This document shows positions 1-7,770 of a stretch of DNA of 64,000 bases, in pieces (positions within the stretch are counted from its first letter, which is position 1; the number at the start of each line of letters is the position of its first letter). A model generated the notes under the pieces. That model searched no databases, was not told where the DNA came from, and was given only the letters and a program-made list of their open reading frames with translations. The DNA comes from Oenanthe sinensis (taxonomy: Eukaryota > Streptophyta > Magnoliopsida > Apiales > Apiaceae). The stretch lies in assembly GCA_028671895.1 (NCBI GenBank), contig CM053806.1, positions 23,261,001-23,325,000 of the forward strand, in the 5' to 3' direction. Position numbers and translations under genes: made by a program.

Positions 1-4
1 AGAT

Positions 5-159
5 TGTTAGGAATATATTCATTTGATGATGTACAAAATACTATAACAGGGTCTAGATTAGTTTATCTGTAATAAGTCTTTCTAGTCTTTGAAATATATA
101 ATCAGAGTCTAGATAGTCAACATTCATGTTACTTGTACTTAGAAGAATTTCTGAAGCAA
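5..159 (+). repeat. Element A 3' LTR, left part
   Basis: A copia-type LTR begins TGTTAGGAATATATTC right after AGAT, which looks like the tail of a polypurine tract, so this should be the 3' LTR of an element whose body lies left of the window. It is cut by element D, whose AGCAA target duplication occupies 155-159, and it resumes at 15485. Joined, the LTR is about 786 bp. It holds one copy of the word CAGAGTCT (113-120) that is repeated in the right part. Confidence 0.8.
155..159. other. Target site duplication of element D (left copy)
   Basis: AGCAA immediately precedes the first LTR and is repeated at 15480-15484 immediately after the last LTR fragment. Five bases is the usual size for copia integrases. 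Confidence 0.9.
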
Positions 160-232
160 TGTTAGGAATCTACATGTGATTTGATGATAACATTAATCTT
201 AGAATCATAGAAATTTTATTTGTTGTAACTGA

Positions 233-724
233 TCAATTGATATGAAAGTTATAAATATCAATTGATCAGGAAACCATTTATCAGTTGAAGTGTTTATATG
301 AATCAACTGATAATTTGGATTTTAGCATAGGTGTACTTAGTCTATTTCAATCGATAAGGTGTAAATCAATTGATATTTTGTTCATCAATTGATGTTAGAG
401 TCGATTGATATGGATCATCAATTGATGTGTAAATTAAACTGTTAAATTGTAATTATGTGAAGACAGGAAATTGCACAAGTGAAGGATGATCAATTGATAT
501 TGAAGCATCGATGGATGGAGGACCAATCGAAGAAGCCAAGCCAAGGATTGAAGACCATCAACTGATGTGAAGACCCATCGACTGATATATCGATTGATAA
601 CATCTATCAATCGATAAGACATCTTTTATCAATCGATGGATATAAAGATCAATCGAAGAAGTACATCAGTTGATGGATTAAAGAATGGATCAATTGATAT
701 GCTTGACAGCAAATTATCAATTGA
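233..724. repeat. TCRRYYGA palindrome cluster in D U3
   Basis: Nineteen exact matches to the self-complementary word TCRRYYGA start at 233, 258, 281, 303, 347, 366, 385, 401, 418, 490, 558, 578, 590, 607, 629, 649, 666, 690 and 717. About 0.1 is expected by chance in this length at equal base frequencies. Variants differ by transitions only (TCAATTGA, TCAACTGA, TCAGTTGA, TCAATCGA, TCGATTGA, TCGACTGA). There are none from 725 to the LTR end, so the cluster is confined to the region upstream of the TATA box. This suggests upstream activating sites or a structural address; the function is unknown. Confidence 0.85.
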
Positions 725-914
725 GTGTGACAACACAGAAAGAATATCTGTTGAAGATCCAGAGAACAAAAGCACACCTATGGAAGACAGTCTAGAGTGA
801 CTGTGAAGACTCAATCAGAAGCTGTCTTTCAAACCTTTTTGTAAAATAGAAAAAGGTAAAAGGAAGGCAGGTAGAAACAATCCTAGAATAGGAATTGTAA
901 AAGAACACTTGTGG

Positions 915-922
915 TATATAAA
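915..922 (+). promoter_or_regulatory. TATA box of the D 5' LTR
   Basis: TATATAAA sits in the middle of the LTR downstream of the motif cluster. The same box is found in the other D-family LTRs at 12758-12765, 15121-15128, 47051-47058 and 62692-62699. Transcription would start about 30 bp downstream, placing the rest of the LTR in R/U5. Confidence 0.75.
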
Positions 923-1214
923 CAAGTGTAGTAGCATTATTAGAAAACATACAAGTTAGACATATTTCTTAATCAATTGTTCAAGCTTGAGAGCACATGT
1001 GTAAGAACAATTGATTTGTTTTCTAATCTTGTAAACGCAGCTAGGTTTCTTTTAACCTAGGAGCATTGAGCAAAAATATACATTGATGGAAAAACCAATC
1101 CATCAATAATTTTAAATCTCTTTGTTCAGTTTTATTTTTCAGCATTAATTTGTTCGAACTTATTCTCTTATTCTATCAAACATCAAGAACAAATATTAGA
1201 ACACACAAAAAGTT

Positions 1215-1253
1215 TCAATATTTGTATTCAACCCCCCCTTCTACAAATATTGA
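1215..1253 (+). other. C-rich-loop hairpin near the D LTR 3' end
   Basis: A perfect 12-bp stem, TCAATATTTGTA (1215-1226) with TACAAATATTGA (1242-1253), encloses the 15-nt loop TTCAACCCCCCCTTC. The stem ends 20 bp before the LTR end. Copies in the same family lie at 13058-13096, 15421-15459, 47353-47391 and 62994-63032. Other families keep the loop but use different stems. Confidence 0.85.
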
Positions 1254-1275
1254 CATTGTTCTAAGGAATAACAAT

Positions 1276-1287
1276 TGGTATCAAAGC
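1276..1287 (+). other. Primer binding site (initiator Met tRNA type)
   Basis: TGGTATCAAAGC lies 2 nt after the LTR end. It matches the usual plant complement of the initiator-Met tRNA 3' end (TGGTATCAGAGC) with one G-to-A change. The same change is present in the second PBS at 13119-13130, while element D' has the unmutated form. Confidence 0.85.
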
Positions 1288-1331
1288 AGGCTTTCAACAT
1301 ACAGAAAGTTTAAAGATCAAGAACAGTCAAT

Positions 1332-3785
1332 ATGGGTCAAAGAGATTCAGGTGTAAAAATTCCAGTTTTAGAGAAAGATGAATATTTTCCATGGAAGGTC
1401 AAAATGCATCTGCATCTTCTTTCTCTCGACCCTTCTTATGTTAACTGCATAGAAAAAGGTCCTCATGTTCCCATGAAGCTAGTCACAGGTGTAAACCCTG
1501 ATGGAACTCCTGCACTTGACAGACATGTTCCAAAACTTATTTCTGAGTTCACAGAAGAGGATGAAAAAGAAGTACTCAAAGACAAGAAGGCCATGAACAT
1601 TCTGTTTAATGGTCTAGATAAAGATATGTTTGACAATGTAATAAATTGTACTTCATCAAAAGAAGTATGGGATACACTTCAAACTCTGTGTGAAGGAACT
1701 GAACAAGTAAGGAAAAACAAGATGCAACTCTTGATTCAAAAATATGAATCATTCCATTTCAAGAGTGGAGAATCTATCAATGACACCTATAGCAGATTTC
1801 AGAAGTTGTTAAATGGATTGAAGCTATATGGTAGGGTTTATGCAACTGAGGATACAAATCTAAAATTTCTTAGATCTCTTCCAAAAGAATGGAAACCAAT
1901 GACTGTTTCCATTAGACAATCTCAGGACTTCAAGGATTTTACACTGGAGAAACTTTATGGTATTCTCAAGACATATGAGTTGGAAATCCAACAAGATGAA
2001 GAGATTGAAAAGAATCAAAGAAAAGAGAAAACTGTGGCTTTGGTAGTCAAGGGAAATGAAGAGAAGAAGGAAAATGGCTATGAAGAAGAGTCAGTGATGA
2101 TGGCTGGTGATGCTGTTGAAGAATCATTCAAGAGAAAAGGAAAGAGCAAGTGTGAAGAAAATGAAACATGCTCTCAGGATGATTTGAATGAGATTGATGA
2201 GCACCTTGCATTTCTGACAAGGAAATTTTCAAAGCTAAAATTCAAGAAGAATCCATATGCTCAAAGGCCTGGATCCCAGTTTAGAAACAACAATCAAAAT
2301 AAAAATCTGGTTAAAAGATCTAAATTCAAATGCTTTAACTGTGGATTGGCTGGTCATTTCTCAAGTGAGTGCTGGAAGCCAAAACAAGAAAAGGCAAAGT
2401 CATATGAGGGTATTGATTATAAGAAGAAATACTTTGACCTTTTAAAACAAAAAGAAAAGGCTTTTGTAACTGAGGAGAAGGACTGGGCTGCTGAGGATAG
2501 TGATTCTGAAGAATATGTCAATCTTGCATTAATGGCCAATCATGAAGATGAAGAAGCTAGTTCAGCATCTAATCAGGTACTAGCTACCAACTTTTCCGAG
2601 CTTACATCTGAGGAATGCAATAGTACTATTAATGAAATGTCTAATGAACTGTACAATTTGCATGTCACTCTAAAATCTCTAAACAAAGAAAATCTCAAGT
2701 TAAAGAACACCATTGATGCCTTAACTGAGAGAAATATGTTTCTTGAAAATGAACTTGTTTGTTTAGAAAGATTTAAGCAGGAAAGAAAGGATGCTATGAA
2801 TGAACCAGTAAACAGTTTAAAAAGAGAAGAATTGTTGAAAGAACAATTAGCTGAAGAAATTGAAACCATTAGCAAATGGAATAGGTCTGCTAAAACTGCT
2901 AAACAAATTATTGATGTTCAGGGTGTAGATACTCTAGGAGAACTCCCCAAATCAATAGGCAAGTCATTGGCTGATACTTCAATGGATAAAGATCAATCGA
3001 CTGCTAATCCTTCATCAACTGATAAGGATTATCAATCGATTGATGCTGAATCAATCGATAAGTATCCATCGACAAGTAAATCATCAATGGCTAATAAAAA
3101 GAACAAATTTAGCACTCCTATTAAGTTTGTTAAGGAAACCAAGAATCAAGTTGAGACTGAGACTGAGAAGATCAACATAGGTAGCTTATCCAAGAAACAA
3201 TTAAAAGAAAAATTAGAAAAGATAGCACCTGTGGAAATTTCTCTATCTAAGTCTGAGAAAAAGAAAAAGAATAGGAATGGTAAAGTAGGCATAAATAAGC
3301 ACAATAATTACACTCCTGATATGTATGCACCTAGAAAGGTATGTGCTAAATGTGGTAGTGTAAATCATTTGTCCATGCAATGCAAAAGTGAAAAGAATTC
3401 TATATCTGCAAATGATTTAAATATACATGCCATGACTGCAAATGTCATGTTTACCAATCCTATGCTCATGAATGCCATGTCTTCTAATTTGGTTGCACCT
3501 AATGTTCATATGCCTTATGCAAAAGTTCCATACATGTATAATCCCTTCTTTGCATATCCTAATATGAACATGCCTGGTATGCCATGGAACATGCCTAATG
3601 TAAATGATGAAATCCATGAAAATTCTGCCATGAGTTCTAAGGTGTCAAAGCCCCAAAAGTCAACTCCCAAAGATAAAGTGGATTTAAACCCACCAAAACA
3701 AAAGGAACCTAAGTTGACAACAGGGGCTCAAGCTGCAACTAATAAAAGAGGACCCAAGGCAACTTGGGTACCAAAAGCAACTTGA
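1332..3785 (+). CDS. gag: Element D Gag (capsid/nucleocapsid precursor), 817 aa
   Basis: Gag packages element RNA into virus-like particles in the cytoplasm. The start at 1332 is the first ATG after the PBS and matches element D'. Residues 1-6 (MGQRDS) fit the N-myristoylation consensus MGxxxS. About residues 15-230 are the copia capsid-like region (PWKVKM near the start; LEKLYGILKTYELE near residue 220). A first zinc knuckle CX2CX4HX4C (CFNCGLAGHFSSEC) lies near residue 334 and a second (CAKCGSVNHLSMQC) near residue 671. An acidic, coiled-coil-like stretch lies between them, around residues 430-530. A Ser/Asp stretch near 550-580 is encoded by TCRRYYGA copies. A Met/Asn/Pro-rich segment spans about residues 695-765. 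The frame ends at TGA 3783-3785, overlapping pol, which is in the +1 frame. The gene is open throughout. Confidence 0.92.
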   Translation: MGQRDSGVKIPVLEKDEYFPWKVKMHLHLLSLDPSYVNCIEKGPHVPMKLVTGVNPDGTPALDRHVPKLISEFTEEDEKEVLKDKKAMNILFNGLDKDMFDNVINCTSSKEVWDTLQTLCEGTEQVRKNKMQLLIQKYESFHFKSGESINDTYSRFQKLLNGLKLYGRVYATEDTNLKFLRSLPKEWKPMTVSIRQSQDFKDFTLEKLYGILKTYELEIQQDEEIEKNQRKEKTVALVVKGNEEKKENGYEEESVMMAGDAVEESFKRKGKSKCEENETCSQDDLNEIDEHLAFLTRKFSKLKFKKNPYAQRPGSQFRNNNQNKNLVKRSKFKCFNCGLAGHFSSECWKPKQEKAKSYEGIDYKKKYFDLLKQKEKAFVTEEKDWAAEDSDSEEYVNLALMANHEDEEASSASNQVLATNFSELTSEECNSTINEMSNELYNLHVTLKSLNKENLKLKNTIDALTERNMFLENELVCLERFKQERKDAMNEPVNSLKREELLKEQLAEEIETISKWNRSAKTAKQIIDVQGVDTLGELPKSIGKSLADTSMDKDQSTANPSSTDKDYQSIDAESIDKYPSTSKSSMANKKNKFSTPIKFVKETKNQVETETEKINIGSLSKKQLKEKLEKIAPVEISLSKSEKKKKNRNGKVGINKHNNYTPDMYAPRKVCAKCGSVNHLSMQCKSEKNSISANDLNIHAMTANVMFTNPMLMNAMSSNLVAPNVHMPYAKVPYMYNPFFAYPNMNMPGMPWNMPNVNDEIHENSAMSSKVSKPQKSTPKDKVDLNPPKQKEPKLTTGAQAATNKRGPKATWVPKAT
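2993..3058 (+). repeat. TCRRYYGA copies inside gag
   Basis: Five matches start at 2993, 3015, 3032, 3036 and 3051. They encode a run of Ser-(Ile/Thr)-Asp units. Three are in codon phase 0 and two in the phase that reads Gln-Ser. None uses the phase in which the TTGA or CTGA variants would give an in-frame TGA. Confidence 0.8.
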
Positions 3786-3811
3786 TTGTTTTATGTGTGT
3801 GCAGGGAAACA
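3718..3811 (+). promoter_or_regulatory. gag-pol overlap, +1 frame change with acceptor-like motif
   Basis: The pol frame is open from 3718, so gag and pol overlap by 68 nt with pol in the +1 frame. Just after the gag TGA the sequence runs TTGTTTTATGTGTGTGCAG, a good fit to a plant splice acceptor, and pol coding follows directly. The same arrangement occurs in D' (around 49864-49940) and E (37748-37769), and a related GATTGCAG occurs in B. Pol could be made by +1 frameshifting or from a spliced RNA; the sequence alone does not decide. Confidence 0.55.
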
Positions 3812-6800
3812 AGAAGAAAAATCTCTGGTATTTGGATAGTGGATGTTCAAGGCACATGACTGGAGATTTGTCCCTGCTCACAAAGTTTGTGGAAAAAGCT
3901 GGCCCAGGAGTTACTTTTGGAGATAACAACAAAGGTTTTACTCTGGGATATGGCTCAATTGCAAAAGAAAATGTTATCATTGAAACTGTAGCACTAGTTG
4001 ATGGATTGAAGCACAATTTGCTCAGTATTAGTCAACTGTGTGATAATGGTAATGGTGTGTGGTTTACAACTGAATCATGCATCATAGCCAACAAAGAATC
4101 TGGTGAAATTCTCTTAACTGGAGAAAGAAAAGGGAATGTCTATGTGGCTGATTTTCACTCTGTAAAGGCAAATTCAATGACATGTCTACTTAGCAAAGCC
4201 AATACAGAAGAAAGTTGGACTTGGCACAAGAAACTAGCCCATTTGAATTTCAAAGCCATGAATTTATTGATTAGAAAGAATCTGGTTAGAGGCATTCCAC
4301 AGATGGAATTCACCAAGGATGGACTATGTGATGCATGTCAAAAGGGAAAATAAAGAAACGCATCATTCAAGTCAAAGTCTGAATCATCAATTGATAAGCC
4401 TCTGGAATTATTGCACATGGATTTATTTGGTCCAGTCAACATCATGTCAATTGCCAAAAAGAAATATGCCCTAGTAATTGTGGATGACTTCACAAGATTT
4501 TCATGGGTATATATCTTACATTCTAAGGATGAAGCAAGCAAATTAATTATCAATCATGTGAAGAATGTTGACAATGGCACTGAATGGAAGGTCAAGAAAT
4601 TTAGAAGTGACAATGGTACTGAATTCAAGAATTCAACCATGAGAGAATTCTGTGAAGAAAAAGGTATCACTCATCATTTCTCTGCTCCAAGAACTCCACA
4701 GCAAAATGGAGTAGTTGAAAGAAAAAATAGGACCTTGATTGAAGCTGCTAGAACTATGTTAGAAGAAGCAAAACTTCCTACATACTTCTGGGCAGAAGCA
4801 ATTAATACTGCTTGTTACATTCAAAATATTTCCATGATCAATAAACCTCAAGGCAAAACTCCATATCAATTGATAAAGAAAGACAAGAAGCCAACAGTTA
4901 ACTTTCTTCATGTCTTTGGCTGCAAATGCTTTGTACTGAGAAATCAAGGTGAAAATCTAGGAAAATTTGAAGCCAAAGCTGATGAAGCTATATTTGTTGG
5001 ATATGGAATAACAACCAAAGCATACAGAGTCTACAATCTTAGATTACACATTGTTATGGAATCTATGCATGTAGTTTTTGATGACAAGAAAATTCAAGGG
5101 TTGTTTGATGAAGGATTTCATGATCTATTGCATTTTGAAAATGAATCCACAAGTAATATTGAAGATAGTGATGATGATGTGGAAATCACAAGAGTTCAAG
5201 TACCTAGAATCCTCCCATCAATTGATGTCAATGCATCAACAGATAACTTATCAGTTGACAATCATCAATCAACTGATAATACATCAATTGATAATCATTC
5301 GATGGATATCAACTCTGCTCAACAATCTTCAAGTAGAGTGTCCATCTCAGGGGGAGGGTTCTCAAATAGTCAATCACATCACAATGATCATAACACTTCC
5401 AATGATCATGAAGCATCATCTTCAAGGACAAATTTACCATCACAAAGGAAATGGACAAACAGCCATCCCTTTGAATTAATAATTGGAGATGCAAATGATG
5501 GTGTCAAAACTAGAAGTGCAACTCAAAATGAATGCTTGTATAGTAGCTTCCTGTCTCAAGAAGAACCAAAAAGGATTGAAGAAGCCTTGAATGATCCTGA
5601 TTGGATAATTGTTATGCAAGAAGAGTTGAATCAATTTGAAAGAAACAAGGTATAGAAGCTGGTGCCCAAACCAAAGAACAAGTCTATCATTGGTACAAAA
5701 TGGGTGTTCAGAAACAAAATGGATGAATCTGGTACAGTGACAAGAAATAAAGCAAGATTAGTGGCAAAGGGCTATTCACAAGAAGAAGGCATAGATTTTG
5801 ATGAAACTTTTGCACCAGTTGCAAGATTGGAAGCAATCAGAATCTTTCTAGCATATGTTGCTTATGCAAATTTCAAGGTGTATCAGATGGATGTGAAAAG
5901 TGCTTTTCTCAATGGAGAACTAGAAGAAGAAGTTTATGTAGAACAACCTCCTGGTTTTATTGATCCTATTCATCCTGGATTTGTATACTATCTTCTCAAG
6001 GCACTTTATGGATTGAAGCAAGCACCTAGAGCCTAGTATGACACATTGTCTAAATTCTTGATTGAGAATCACTTCACAAGAGGTACTGTTGATAAAACTC
6101 TCTTTCATAGAAATGTAAATGGCTCTATGATTCTTGTTCAAATCTATGTAGATGACATTATTTTTGGCTCAACTAATGAAAAACTTTGTAAAAAGTTTGC
6201 TAAGTTGATGCAGAGTAAATATGAAATGAGCATGATGGGAGAACTAACCTACTTTCTTGGCTTGCAAATCAAACAAGTTAAAAATGGTATTTTCATAAAT
6301 CAAACCAAATATATTTCTGATTTATTAAAGAGATTTGATTTAAGTGAATGTTCTTCTGCTAAAACTCCCATGGCCACTGCAACTAAACTTGAATTAAACA
6401 CTAAGGAAGCAGAAGTGGACATTTCAAGTTATAGAGGTATGGTTGGCTCATTACTTTATTTAACTGCAAGTAGGCCAGACATATTTGCTACATGTCTTTG
6501 TGCTAGGTTTCAAGCTGATCCTAGAGAATCTCATTTGATTGCAATAAAAAGAATATTCAGATATCTCAAAGGAACTCCAAATCTTGGAATTTGGTATCCT
6601 AGAGATTCTGGATTTGATCTAATTGGTTATTCAGATGCAGATTATGCAGGTTGCAGAATTGACAGAAAAAGCACAACAGGTTCCTGTCAATTTCTAGGAA
6701 ATAAGCTTGTTTCATGGTTTAGCAAGAAGCAGAATTCAGTGTCTACATCTACTGCAGAGGCTGAATACATTGCAGCTGGAAGTTGTTGTGCACAAATATT

Positions 6801-7086
6801 ATGGATGAGGAATCAACTACTTGACTATGGGTTCAGCTTGAACAAGATTCCTATTTTCTGTGATAATACAAGTGCCATTGCTATAACAGAAAATCCTGTA
6901 CAACATTCCAGAACCAAGCACATTGACATAAGGTATCACTTCATTAGGGAACATGTAATGAATGGTACAGTTGAATTACATTTTGTCCCTAGTGAAAGAC
7001 AACTTGCAGACATTTTTACCAAACCATTAGATAAATCTACCTTCAATAGATTGGTATGTGATTTAGGTATGCTTAATTATATCTAA
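3793..7086 (+). pseudogene. pol: Element D Pol (protease, integrase, RT, RNase H), three stops
   Basis: One reading frame runs to 7086 and is broken only by TAA 4351-4353, TAG 5653-5655 and TAG 6034-6036. Against D' the first is CAA to TAA and the third is TGG to TAG. At the second, D' has TATGGAAG (with a 1-nt loss just before it), so TGG to TAG is likely. Domains in order: aspartic protease (LDSGCSRHMTG near 3835), integrase zinc region (WHKKLAHL...CDACQKGK, 4220-4350), integrase core with VDDFTRFSWV, RSDNGTEF and QQNGVVERKNRT (4410-4760), a disordered linker with Ser-Ile-Asp repeats (5200-5310), RT (5590-6360, YVDD at 6145-6156), and RNase H (6620-6960; SDADYAGC, TAEAEYIA, CDNTSAIA). One Met codon present in D' in RPDIMFATC is missing here. 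Order INT-RT-RH proves copia. Recently inactivated. Confidence 0.93.
5218..5291 (+). repeat. TCRRYYGA copies in the integrase-RT linker
   Basis: Matches start at 5218, 5251, 5269 and 5284, all in codon phase 0 and reading Ser-(Ile/Val/Thr)-Asp. Two more are isolated in pol at 4387 (phase 0) and 4866 (phase reading Gln-Leu). The linker is the only low-complexity part of Pol. Confidence 0.8.
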
Positions 7087-7770
7087 TCCTTTAAATGTCT
7101 GACAAGTTATGTATTTATATTACATGTAGCCATTGACTATGTTAAATTATTGATTCTTCAATAATCAACTGATAAATATTTTACATATCAATGGATATTA
7201 ATGGAGCTGTCGACAGATAAATATATCAATTGATGATATATTTGTTTATCGATGGATAGGGGTAACTATCGACAGATAGATATATCAATCGATGATATAT
7301 TTGTCTATCGATGGATAATTGTACCTGTCGATGGATAAGCAATTTTATCAATCGATGACCTAGAATTTAAAGGGGTCCATGTCATCAATCGACCTGTACA
7401 AAAAATCTAGCCGTTGATTACTTATTTTATCAATTGATTAAAACGTACATTCCTGTATGTATAACAATCGATTGCCAAAATTGGTAACTTTTAATTATCA
7501 ATACTCTTCCAACGGTCGATTTAGTTCTATTTTGAGTAAGAAATTGGTTGGGAAATCAGTAAATATAAATAGTGAGATTAAAACTTCTTTTAATTCTTAC
7601 TTGCATTTTTACTATCGATTTTTCTATCTCTTTCTTTTTCTCAATCTTCGAACTTACTCTGTATCTATCTCTTGCTAAGAACCCTAATCTACTACTGTCT
7701 ATCTATTATTTCTGTTATAATTACTAACAAGTTTGCCAGTTAATTCAATTATAAATCTTCAAACACGATA
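7087..7770 (+). promoter_or_regulatory. pol-ORF3 spacer with motif cluster and probable ORF3 promoter
   Basis: The 684-bp spacer has no ORF of note. TCRRYYGA matches start at 7165, 7226, 7285, 7348, 7385 and 7430, with extra near-copies such as TCGATGGA. A TATA-like box TATAAATA follows at 7564-7571, then a pyrimidine-rich leader (about 7620-7650) and the ORF3 ATG at 7771. The layout (motif cluster, then TATA box) mirrors the LTR. It is conserved in D' (cluster about 53310-53580, TATAAATA at 53702-53709, CT-rich leader about 53760-53790). A separate ORF3 mRNA is inferred. Confidence 0.55.

Larger units (their letters stand above)
160..1273 (+). repeat. Element D 5' LTR
   Basis: This 1114-bp LTR runs from TGTTAGGAATC to GGAATAACA and is followed by the PBS. 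The U3 part (233-724) is packed with TCRRYYGA palindromes. A TATA box lies at 915-922 and a C-loop hairpin at 1215-1253. It matches 12004-13116 with about five differences by eye. Confidence 0.95.

Noticed and set aside
434..814. Minus-strand small ORFs in the LTR (repeated at 12278-12658)
   Set aside because: They are antisense readings of the TCRRYYGA cluster and are copied only because the LTR is copied.
1276..1287. tRNA gene fragment
   Set aside because: Only the 12-nt primer binding site is present, directly after the LTR; no tRNA body follows.
1150..1356. 68-codon frame overlapping the LTR end, PBS and gag start, also at 12993-13199
   Set aside because: It reads through LTR end and PBS and its repetition just follows the duplicated LTR; no protein signal.
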